In this document: piece by piece, positions 1 through 7,812 of the stretch
Numbering within the stretch: the first letter of the stretch is position 1
Layout: every line of letters starts with the position of its first letter
DNA from: JBCDBY01 sp039182715
GTDB taxonomy: Bacteria; Planctomycetota; PLA2
Length of the DNA stretch: 7,860 bases
Direction of reading: 5' to 3'
Assembly: GCA_039182715.1 (NCBI GenBank)
Contig: JBCDBY010000221.1
Coordinates: forward strand, 1-7,860
Program-made: the position numbers and the translations under genes
The notes under the pieces: model-generated
The model's input: the letters and a program-made list of their open reading frames with translations, nothing else
Told to the model about the DNA's origin: nothing
Database searches by the model: none

Positions 1-2
1 CT

Positions 3-54
3 GGGAGCCGGGAGCTCTGCGTACTCAGCCCCCGGCCCCCAGCTCCCGGCCCCC
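3..54. repeat. Opposed 7-bp (heptamer) G/C-rich repeat arrays at window edge
   Basis: Two units, GGGAGCC and GGGAGCT, occupy 3-16. After a 10-nt spacer, four units of the opposite strand sense, AGCCCCC, GGCCCCC, AGCTCCC and GGCCCCC, run back to back over 27-54 with an exact 7-bp period. GCCGGGAGCT at 7-16 is the perfect inverse of AGCTCCCGGC at 41-50, so the region can fold into a stem of about 14 of 16 pairs over 1-56. The left array probably continues outside the window. It could be a repeat-element end, or part of a terminator for the upstream gene, although no T-run follows directly. It has the same 7-bp period as the arrays at 7323-7357 and 7759-7793, but a different unit sequence. Confidence 0.7.
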
Positions 55-66
55 GGCAGGTTTCTT

Positions 67-72
67 TAGAAT
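67..72 (+). promoter_or_regulatory. -10-like hexamer TAGAAT of coaD (putative leaderless promoter)
   Basis: TAGAAT differs from TATAAT at one position and ends 6 nt before the GTG start of coaD. A transcript starting 6-7 nt downstream of this hexamer would begin at the start codon. No Shine-Dalgarno sequence lies between them and no convincing -35 hexamer is visible. The same arrangement precedes oppA and ridA. Inferred, not proven. Confidence 0.4.
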
Positions 73-78
73 CCCAGA

Positions 79-552
79 GTGGCAACCGCTCTCTTCCCCG
101 GCACCTTCGATCCCATCACCCTCGGGCACCTCGACATCGTCGAGCGCGTCTCGGGGCTCTTCGACCGCGTCGTGCTGGCGGTGGGGGCGCGGCACGACAA
201 GCGCACGATCTTCTCCGCCGAGGAGCGGGTCGCGCTGGCGCAGCAGGCGGTCGCGGCGATGCCGAACGTCGAGGTGAAGAGCTTCGACGGCCTCATCGTG
301 CACTTCGCACGCGCCGAGGCCGCGACCGTGCTGGTGCGCGGCGTGCGCAATCCGATCGACTTCGACTACGAGACGCAGATGGCGCTCGCGAATCGCAGGC
401 TGGCGCCGGAGGTGGACACCTTCTTCCTCGTCGCGAACCCCGAGTCGGCCTTCATCTCGAGCAGTCTCATCAAGGAGATCGTCAAGGCGGGCGGCTCCGT
501 GGCCGAGTTCGTCCCGGCCCACGTCGCGCAGGCGCTGCAGTCGAAGGTCTGA
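79..552 (+). CDS. coaD: Phosphopantetheine adenylyltransferase (CoaD)
   Basis: This cytosolic enzyme transfers AMP from ATP to 4'-phosphopantetheine, giving dephospho-CoA and pyrophosphate, the penultimate step of coenzyme A synthesis. The 157-residue product has the usual length (about 160). It opens with the nucleotidyltransferase signature FPGTFDP (residues 6-12), followed by the TxGH motif TLGH (14-17), whose His contacts ATP. Further family landmarks are K41-R42, RGVR (87-90), the FDYETQMA segment (95-102) and ISSSLIKE (126-133), which lie where E. coli CoaD has its ligand-binding Lys/Arg residues and its ISSSLVKE motif. The GTG start is chosen because FPGTFDP begins only five residues later and a -10-like hexamer sits 6 nt upstream. 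It is followed by oppA after 28 nt, with no visible terminator, so some read-through is possible, but the two functions are unrelated. Confidence 0.97.
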   Translation: MATALFPGTFDPITLGHLDIVERVSGLFDRVVLAVGARHDKRTIFSAEERVALAQQAVAAMPNVEVKSFDGLIVHFARAEAATVLVRGVRNPIDFDYETQMALANRRLAPEVDTFFLVANPESAFISSSLIKEIVKAGGSVAEFVPAHVAQALQSKV

Positions 553-563
553 AGGCGCCCGCG

Positions 564-572
564 TGCTACCTT
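564..572 (+). promoter_or_regulatory. Extended -10-like element of the opp operon (putative leaderless promoter)
   Basis: TGCTACCTT combines an extended -10 TG with TACCTT (567-572), which ends 8 nt before the ATG of oppA. The sequence between shows no Shine-Dalgarno match. It lies in the 28-nt gap between coaD and oppA. No good -35 hexamer is seen. The position relative to the start codon matches the elements before coaD and ridA, which is the main support. Confidence 0.35.
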
Positions 573-580
573 GTCGGTCT

Positions 581-2281
581 ATGACCACAAGGCTCTCTCT
601 CCTCGTTCTCCTGGTCGCCTTCGCCGCCTGGATCCCGGTGCTCGCCGACGAGCCCTCCGGCGACGGCGCGAGCGACGCCTCGCCCGACGCCTGGAAGCGG
701 GAGTACGAGCCGATGGACGACTCCTGGAAGACCGTCAAGCAGGAGTTGATCTTCAACACCGGCAGCGAGCCGGAGACGCTCGACCCGGCGCGCATGACCG
801 GCGTCCCCGAGCACCGTATCCAGCTCGCTCTCACCGAGGGGCTCGTGACGGCCGATCCGGAAACCCTCGAAGCGCGTCCCGGCGTGGCCGAGCGGTGGGA
901 GGTGAGCGACGACGGCAAGGTCTACACCTTTCACCTGCGCAAGGACGCCAAGTGGTCGAATGGCGACCCGCTGAGGGCGGAGGACTTCTCCTGGAGCTGG
1001 TACCGGGTCGTCACCCACAGCGATGCCGACTACGCCTTCCTGATCTACGACACCATCGAGGGCGGCCCCGCCTTCCGCAAGCACCACATCGAGACCTCCA
1101 AGTCGACCGGCAAGTCGGCGTCGTACGAGGACTGGAAGAAGATGGTCAAGGCGGAGGCCATCGACCCGCACACCTTCCGCGTCACCCTGATCAACCCGAC
1201 GGCGTATTTCCTGGACCTGACCATGATGGGCGCGCTGCAGCCGGTGCATCGCAAGACGGTCGAGGCGGACCCGGATCGCTGGACGCAGTCGGAGACGTGG
1301 GTGGGCAACGGCCCGTTCACGCTCCAGGAGTGGAGCCCGCGCGACAAGATCGTGATGGTGCCGAACAAGCACTACTGGGACGCCGATTTCGTCAAGCTGA
1401 AGAAGATTACGGCGCTCCCGCTCGAGGATCAGGACGTCGCCTACAAGAAGTTCATCAACGGCGAAGTGCACTGGATCACCGCCGTGGCGACCGCCAAGCT
1501 GGACGACGCGCGCAAGCGTCCCGAGTACTACGTCATGCCCTATCTGGGCAGCTACTTCTACCGGTTCAACGTCACGCGCGAGCACCTGAACAAGAAGAAG
1601 GTCCGCAAGGCGCTTTCGCTCGCCGTGAATCGCAAGTCGATCACCAACGACGTCACCAAGGCGGGTCACATTCCGGCGACCTACTTCTGCCCGCCGATCG
1701 AGCAGGCGCACTACACCCCGCCCAAGGGCTACGCCTACGACCCCGACAAGGCGCGCAAGCTGTTCGCCGAGGCGGGCTACCCGGGCGGCAAGGGCTTCCC
1801 GAAGCTGACGATCTTCTACAACTCCAATGACGACCACAAGAAGGTCGCCGAGGCGATCGCCCAGATGTGGCGCGAGACGCTCGGCATCCAGGTCGCGCTG
1901 CAGAACTCGGAGTGGAAGGTCTACCTCGACGAAGTCGACAACATGAACTACCAGGTCGCACGGGCGGGGTGGATCGGCGACTTCGCCGACCCCATGACCT
2001 TCCTCGACATGTGGCTGACCAACGGCGGCAACAACAACACCGGCTGGTCGAACAAGCGCTACGACGAGCTCATCTACAAGGCGCGCGCCGAACTCGACAT
2101 GAAGAAGCGGGCGCAGCTCCTGCTCGAGGCCGAGAAGATCGTGGTCGAGGACGAGTTCCCGATCCTGCCCCTCTACATCTACGTGAACCAGGGCATGAAG
2201 GTGGACGGGCTGCAGGGCTGGTACGAGAACGTCCGCGACCGCCACCCGTTCCAGTACCTGTACTTCGAGCCCGAAGAGTAG
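581..2281 (+). CDS. oppA: Periplasmic oligopeptide-binding protein of an ABC importer (OppA-like)
   Basis: Solute-binding receptor, expected to capture short peptides in the periplasm and deliver them to OppBC. The 566-residue product (E. coli OppA precursor is 543) starts with a Sec signal: MTTR, a hydrophobic core, then VLA before the likely cut after residue 22. No lipobox Cys follows, so it should be soluble. An acidic linker (about 23-50) precedes the SBP_bac_5 fold. Family landmarks are ETLDPA (65-70), PGVAERWEVSDDGK (100-113), FHLRKDAKWSNGDP (117-130), GNGPFTLQEW (242-251), VRKALSLAVNR (341-351) and GWIGDFADPMTFL (463-475). ATG 581 is preferred over the in-frame GTG at 563 because it gives a clean signal peptide and fits the -10-like element. 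oppB follows after 3 nt. Peptide specificity is inferred from resemblance to OppA; other family-5 ligands are possible. Confidence 0.9.
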   Translation: MTTRLSLLVLLVAFAAWIPVLADEPSGDGASDASPDAWKREYEPMDDSWKTVKQELIFNTGSEPETLDPARMTGVPEHRIQLALTEGLVTADPETLEARPGVAERWEVSDDGKVYTFHLRKDAKWSNGDPLRAEDFSWSWYRVVTHSDADYAFLIYDTIEGGPAFRKHHIETSKSTGKSASYEDWKKMVKAEAIDPHTFRVTLINPTAYFLDLTMMGALQPVHRKTVEADPDRWTQSETWVGNGPFTLQEWSPRDKIVMVPNKHYWDADFVKLKKITALPLEDQDVAYKKFINGEVHWITAVATAKLDDARKRPEYYVMPYLGSYFYRFNVTREHLNKKKVRKALSLAVNRKSITNDVTKAGHIPATYFCPPIEQAHYTPPKGYAYDPDKARKLFAEAGYPGGKGFPKLTIFYNSNDDHKKVAEAIAQMWRETLGIQVALQNSEWKVYLDEVDNMNYQVARAGWIGDFADPMTFLDMWLTNGGNNNTGWSNKRYDELIYKARAELDMKKRAQLLLEAEKIVVEDEFPILPLYIYVNQGMKVDGLQGWYENVRDRHPFQYLYFEPEE

Positions 2282-2284
2282 GCG

Positions 2285-3778
2285 TTGGGCGGCCTCTTCC
2301 CGTTCGAGTTCGGGGACCTCGGCGTCCTCGGTCTTGTCTATCTCACCCTGCTTGGTGCGGGGTTCAGCCTCGCCGTGACCGCGGACGGCTGGCGTGCGCG
2401 CTTCGCGTGGCAGGCGGCCGCGGTCACCTTCGCGCTGGCGGTCCTGCGGTGGGGTGCGGGCGATGGCGACCGGGGCGCCTGGGACGGATTCGTCGGTCCG
2501 GGCATCGTGTCGCCGATCCTCGTCTGGCTCGCCGTGCGCGCCGGCGACGTTCGCGATCGCATCCCGGCGCTGGCGCGCAACGTCGTGCTGCTGGTTCTCA
2601 TCGGGATGACGCGCGACGTCTACCTGATCATGGTGCTGCTCGCCCTGGTGGCGTTCGTCGAGACGGACGGCCGGTGGCATGCGCTGCTGGCGCGTCGAAT
2701 CGGACCCGGACTGCGCGGGGCGCACGTCTTCGCGCTCGTCTTCCTCCTCTACTGCACCTTCGTCCAGCCGCACGGCATCGGGTTCGTCGGCGGCCTGTTC
2801 CATCTCTTCGCGGCCGGATTCCTCTACGCGCTGTTGGCACAGGGGGAGCAGATGGCCGCCTACGTCGTGCGCCGCCTGCGCAGCGCGCCGATCGTGATGG
2901 CGATCATCCTGGTGCTCAGCTTCGTCATGATGCGGACGGCGCCGGGCGGGCCGTACACGTCCGAGAAGTCGGGCGACCCGGAGATGGAGGCGCTGCGCGA
3001 GGAGCGCATGGGGCTCAACGATCCCTGGTACGAGCAGTTCGCCAACTACATGGTGCGCGTGGCGTGGAGCGGCGACCTGGGCGTCTCGTTCAAGCAGAAG
3101 GGCCGCCCGGTCAACGAGATCATCGCGGATCACATCGTGCCGAGCGCGCAGCTTGCGCTCGTTTCGATCACGCTCGCGGTGCTCATCGGCATGGTCGCCG
3201 GCATCATCTCGGGCATCCGGCAGAACTCGATCTTCGACTACGCCAGCATGTCGGTGGCGATGATCGGACTGGCGCTGCCGACGTTTGTCGTCGGGCCGTT
3301 CCTCGTGCTGCTCTTCGCGATGAAGTATCAGTTCTTCCGCGTCAGCGGCTGGGACGACATCCCGTCGCGCGACATGGTCCTGCCGGCGATCACGCTGGCG
3401 CTGCCGTTCGCGGCGCGCATCGCGCGACTCACGCGCGCGGGCATGCTGGAGATCGTCAATCAGGACTACGTGCGCACGGCGCGCGCCAAGGGTCTGAGCG
3501 AGACGACGATCGTGGTGCGGCACACGCTCAAGGGCGCGGTGCTGCCGGTCGTCTCCTACATCGGCCCGGCCATCGCGCAGCTGCTCACCGGCTCGCTGGT
3601 GGTCGAGAAGATCTTCGGCATCCCGGGCCTCGGCACCGAGTTCGTGCAGGGCGCGCTCAACCGCGACTACGACGTCGCGATGGGGCTCGTGCTGCTCTTC
3701 GGCACGCTGCTGATCGTCGCCAACCTGATCGTGGACGTGGTCTACGGCTTCCTCGACCCGAGGATCCGCCATGCCTGA
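2285..3778 (+). CDS. oppB: Oligopeptide ABC transporter permease OppB with a long extra N-terminal membrane region
   Basis: Inner-membrane channel subunit. Residues 190-497 form a complete OppB/DppB-type permease of canonical size (308 residues; E. coli OppB is 306). It opens with MAAYVVRRL and the first helix (about 201-216), continues with GDLGVSF (263-269), and has the EAA loop that docks the ATPases (YVRTARAKGLSE, 395-406) and EKIFGIPGLG (441-450). Residues 1-189 are extra: about five or six hydrophobic segments (near 12-33, 40-58, 70-86, 98-126, 146-160 and 165-185) that I cannot assign to a family. Codons stay high in G/C at third positions throughout, so the extension looks coding. The TTG start is the only early one; it lies one codon after the oppA stop, in the same frame, and lacks a good Shine-Dalgarno sequence. 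An internal start at ATG 2852 is possible. The end overlaps oppC by 8 nt. Confidence 0.9.
   Translation: MGGLFPFEFGDLGVLGLVYLTLLGAGFSLAVTADGWRARFAWQAAAVTFALAVLRWGAGDGDRGAWDGFVGPGIVSPILVWLAVRAGDVRDRIPALARNVVLLVLIGMTRDVYLIMVLLALVAFVETDGRWHALLARRIGPGLRGAHVFALVFLLYCTFVQPHGIGFVGGLFHLFAAGFLYALLAQGEQMAAYVVRRLRSAPIVMAIILVLSFVMMRTAPGGPYTSEKSGDPEMEALREERMGLNDPWYEQFANYMVRVAWSGDLGVSFKQKGRPVNEIIADHIVPSAQLALVSITLAVLIGMVAGIISGIRQNSIFDYASMSVAMIGLALPTFVVGPFLVLLFAMKYQFFRVSGWDDIPSRDMVLPAITLALPFAARIARLTRAGMLEIVNQDYVRTARAKGLSETTIVVRHTLKGAVLPVVSYIGPAIAQLLTGSLVVEKIFGIPGLGTEFVQGALNRDYDVAMGLVLLFGTLLIVANLIVDVVYGFLDPRIRHA
2841..2848 (+). promoter_or_regulatory. Possible internal ribosome binding site inside oppB
   Basis: AGGGGGAG sits 3 nt before ATG 2852 (residue 190 of the long oppB frame). 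That ATG begins exactly where canonical OppB proteins begin. It may allow a second, short OppB to be made, or it may mark the true start. Purine-rich Gly/Glu codons (QGEQ) could produce the match by chance. Confidence 0.35.
3760..3764 (+). promoter_or_regulatory. Ribosome binding site of oppC
   Basis: GAGGA lies 6 nt before the ATG at 3771, inside the last codons of oppB. It fixes the oppC start and shows that internal operon genes use Shine-Dalgarno initiation, unlike coaD and oppA. Confidence 0.6.
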
Positions 3779-5386
3779 GACGCCGCGCAAGGGCAGCTCG
3801 CTCTGGAACGACGCCTGGCGGCGGCTCCGCAAGAACTGGTTCGCCATGGGTGGGCTGGTGGTCATGACGGTGGTCACGCTCATCTCCGTCTTCGCCTGGC
3901 TGCTCGTGCCGATGCCGCCCGACTACGGCCAGCCGTGGTTGCGCTCCGCCCGGCCCCCCGGCTTCGAGCATCCCGCCGTGCTCGCGGAGATCCGCTTCGA
4001 CGTCGGCGAGGCGCCGGTCATTCCGGAGCGCATCCCCGATCGCATCGCCGACTACCTCGGTACCGACGGCACGATTCGCTATCGCGTCCTCGAGGTGGCC
4101 GAGCGCGAGTACCGCATCCGCGTGCGCCGCAAGCGCGTCGAGCGCATCCAGAAAAAGGAAGGCGCGGTCTCCGTCAAGTCGCTGGAGGTGAAGGGCGCGT
4201 CGGCCGTGGCGCGACTCATCGACGCGGATGCCAAACCGTACGGTCCCGAGCTGCGCGACATCGCGCTGACGCGGCGGCGACCGCTTCCCGATGCGCTCAA
4301 GGAGTTCGAGAAGTCCAAGGTCCTGCTTCTGCGGGTGCGCGAGCCGCGCACCGAGGAGCCGGAGGAGATCGAGGTCGTCATCGGCGGCGGCAAGGTGACC
4401 GGCATCACGCGTGGCGGTGAGGCGCAGGAGAAGCTGCGCACGCAGGGCCGCTTCGTGCTGGCGGTCGAGAAGGACGGCGCACCGCAGTCCTTCCGGCACC
4501 TGATGGGCACCGACGACGTCGGGCGCGACGTCTGGTCGCGCGTCGTGTACGGCGGCCAGATCAGCCTCATGGTGGGCGCGGTGGCGACCCTCGTCTCCGT
4601 TCTGATCGGCGTCATCTACGGCGCGGTCTCGGGCTATCTCGCGCGCGCGGTCATGTCGCAGTGGCACATCCTCGTCTCGCTGCTCGCGATCGGGATGTTC
4701 GCCGTCGGCCTCGCCGCCAACGCCATTCTCGGCACCGAGTGGCCCTTCCTGGTGCTGCTGCTCACGGCCTTGCTGCTCTTTCTCGGAACGCTCTTCGGCG
4801 GCAACCGTCTGGCCGATCGCCTGCCCGGCAAGCGTTCCGTCACCACCTACGGCGAGTACATGATGCGCATCGTCGACATCCTGTACGCGCTGCCTTTCAT
4901 GTTCCTCGTGATCCTGCTCATGATCAGCTACGGCCGCGACCTGCTGACGCTCTTCATCGCGCTCGGCGCGGTGCAGTGGCTGATGATGGCGCGCATCGTG
5001 CGCGGCCAGGTGCTCTCGCTCAACGAGAAGGAGTTCATCGAGGCGGCGCGCATGTGCGGCGCGAGTCACGCGAGCATCGTCTTCCGGCACCTCATCCCGA
5101 ACACGCTCGGCATCGTGATCGTGTACGCCACGCTCACCGTGCCGGCGGTCATCCTGCAGGAGAGCTTCCTCTCGTTCATCGGGCTGACGGTCGAGTTCCA
5201 GGGGCGCACGCTCGATTCGTGGGGCTCGCTCGTCGACCAGGGCCGCCAGGCACTCACGGCGTCGGGCGGCAAGTGGTGGATTCTGCTCTTCCCGAGCCTC
5301 GCCATGGCGATCACGCTCTTCTCCCTCAATTTCCTCGGCGACGGTCTGCGCGACGCGCTCGATCCGAAGATGAAAGGCAAGAGCTG

Positions 5387-5387
<1 letters not shown>
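3771..5387 (+). CDS. oppC: Oligopeptide ABC transporter permease OppC with two large insertions
   Basis: Second channel subunit, pairing with OppB and docking the ATPases. At 538 residues it far exceeds E. coli OppC (302). The N terminus (SLWNDAWRRLRKNWFA, 10-25) and first helix (about 26-47) are typical. A ~190-residue region (about 50-240) then replaces the usual ~30-residue loop; it is charged, has alternating hydrophobic stretches suggesting strands, and should lie outside the cytoplasm. The canonical core resumes with HLMGTDDVGRDVWSRVVYGG (243-262) and helix 2 (264-289). A second insert (about 291-357) adds two hydrophobic helices (298-320 and 324-343) before MMRIVDILYALPFMFLVILL (364-383). 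The EAA loop is EFIEAARMCGAS (421-432), followed by RHLIPNTLG (439-447), and the C terminus GDGLRDALDPK (523-533) matches OppC rather than DppC. It overlaps the oppD start by one base. Confidence 0.92.
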
Positions 5388-7314
<1,927 letters not shown>

Positions 7315-7322
7315 GCTCGCCC

Positions 7323-7357
7323 ACGTTCGACGTTTGACGTTCGACGTGTGACGTCGG
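7323..7357 (+). repeat. Left heptamer array (5 x ACGTnnn), inverted relative to the right array
   Basis: Five 7-bp units run without gaps, each an ACGT core followed by TCG, TTG, TCG, GTG and CGG in order. It begins 8 nt after the oppF stop. Compared with the reverse complement of 7759-7793, 30 of 35 positions agree and all five cores match. Unit 4 has ACGTG in both arms, so the arms correspond unit by unit. Two of the five mismatches would be G-U pairs in RNA. Confidence 0.85.
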
Positions 7358-7408
7358 GCAGGCCGGTCCCCGGATTTTGCAACCGCCGCGCGACGGTACT
7401 GGTAGACG

Positions 7409-7789
7409 ATGCAAGACCACGAGCGACTTCGTGTTTGGCACGAATCGAGGAATCTGTGCGTGGAGGTCTATCGGGCCACGCGCAAATTCCCGCCTGAGGA
7501 GCGATTTGGGATGCAGTCCCAGATCCGGCGCGCAGCCATCTCGATTCCCAGCAATATCGCGGAGGGGTGTGGCTGCGCATCGCAGAGGGAGTTCGCCCGG
7601 TTCCTTCGCATTTCTCTTGGGTCCGCCAACGAGGTTCTCAGTCTGTTGGACATCGCCCGGGCGTTGGAGTTCGTCACCGGCAAGGATCTCTACCGGCTTC
7701 GGGATCGCACGCAACGCGTTCGGGCCATGCTGCTGCGGTTGATCGAAAAGGTGACGCCCTCACGTCCCACGTCAAACGTCAAACGTTGA
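7409..7789 (+). CDS. Four-helix-bundle protein of the 23S rRNA-intervening-sequence (S23/IVP) family
   Basis: The family was first found encoded in intervening sequences of 23S rRNA genes and resembles Avd, the accessory protein of diversity-generating retroelements. Its biochemical role is unsettled, and a basic nucleic-acid-binding helical bundle is a reasonable inference. The 126-residue product shows the family pattern: LRVWHESRNL (7-16), FPPEERFGMQSQIRRAA (27-43), the hallmark SIPSNIAEG (45-53), then SQREFARFLRISLGSANE (58-75) in the third helix. Helix 4 is about 91-114. The last ten or so residues (PSRPTSNVKR) and the stop codon are written by the right heptamer array, so the tail is probably non-family sequence. 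Codons such as CGA, CTT, GTT, AAT and AGG are commoner than in the opp genes. No clear Shine-Dalgarno sequence is present; a degenerate TACTGG sits 6 nt before the ATG. It faces the same way as its neighbours. Confidence 0.9.
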   Translation: MQDHERLRVWHESRNLCVEVYRATRKFPPEERFGMQSQIRRAAISIPSNIAEGCGCASQREFARFLRISLGSANEVLSLLDIARALEFVTGKDLYRLRDRTQRVRAMLLRLIEKVTPSRPTSNVKR

Positions 7790-7793
7790 ACGT
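7759..7793 (-). repeat. Right heptamer array (5 units, inverse of the left array)
   Basis: On the + strand, five 7-bp units end in ACGT, preceded by CTC, CCC, CAA, CAA and TGA; the ACGT cores start at 7762, 7769, 7776, 7783 and 7790. Read on the - strand this reproduces the left array at 30 of 35 positions. The array overlaps the end of the four-helix-bundle gene, whose TGA stop comes from the final unit. Confidence 0.85.
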
Positions 7794-7795
7794 AA

Positions 7796-7804
7796 CTTCC
7801 TACA
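7796..7804 (+). repeat. 9-bp direct repeat, right copy (CTTCCTACA)
   Basis: Second copy of the 9-mer found at the end of oppF (7296-7304), located 2 nt outside the right heptamer array. It overlaps the TACAAT hexamer proposed as the ridA -10, so an insertion here would have placed the cassette directly against that promoter. Confidence 0.4.
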
Positions 7805-7806
7805 AT
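7801..7806 (+). promoter_or_regulatory. -10-like hexamer TACAAT of ridA (putative leaderless promoter)
   Basis: TACAAT is one base from TATAAT and is separated from the ATG at 7813 by six C residues, so transcription would start at or next to the start codon. There is no Shine-Dalgarno sequence. The spacing is identical to that before coaD. A -35 element is not evident; the region where it would lie is inside the heptamer array. Confidence 0.45.
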
Positions 7807-7812
7807 CCCCCC

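Larger units (their letters stand above)
7323..7793. mobile_element. Candidate small repeat-bounded cassette carrying an S23/IVP four-helix-bundle gene
   Basis: The 471-bp unit is bounded by two 35-bp inverted heptamer arrays and contains one gene, a four-helix-bundle protein of the 23S-rRNA-intervening-sequence family. No transposase, integrase or reverse transcriptase is encoded, so any movement would depend on factors elsewhere. Known intervening sequences in 23S rRNA genes similarly have complementary ends and may carry this type of gene. The inside has visibly more A/T-ending codons than the opp genes, consistent with separate ancestry. A 9-bp direct repeat lies outside both arrays. Mobility is inferred only. 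Confidence 0.45.

Noticed and set aside
1..78. An antisense protein-coding gene crossing coaD (about 25-918, - strand)
   Set aside because: It lies opposite coaD and the start of oppA, shows no family motif and begins inside oppA; it is a high-G+C shadow frame.
563..580. GTG at 563 as the oppA start
   Set aside because: It would add six residues before MTTR and bury the -10-like TACCTT in coding sequence. ATG 581 gives a standard signal peptide.
1867..3867. A 666-codon + strand frame overlapping the oppA end and oppB
   Set aside because: Its product is Arg/Ala/Gly-rich and low in complexity, and the other frame gives full family matches to OppA and OppB over the same DNA.
566..3883. A 1105-codon open frame on the - strand opposite oppA and oppB
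   Set aside because: It is opposite well-identified genes and its product is an improbable run of Arg, His, Asp, Glu and Val, as expected when G/C-ending codons are read in antisense. No domain is recognisable. Similar antisense frames at 3657-5090 and 5066-6328 have the same explanation.
7363..7378. Possible intrinsic terminator after oppF (CCGG, loop TCC, CCGG, then ATTTT)
   Set aside because: The stem has only four pairs and the T-run is four bases, too weak to claim. The inverted heptamer arrays could interfere with or replace termination, but this cannot be judged from sequence.
7323..7793. CRISPR array or diversity-generating retroelement
   Set aside because: Repeats are 7 bp with no spacers, so this is not CRISPR. 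The four-helix-bundle protein resembles Avd, but there is no reverse transcriptase and no template/variable repeat pair in the window.
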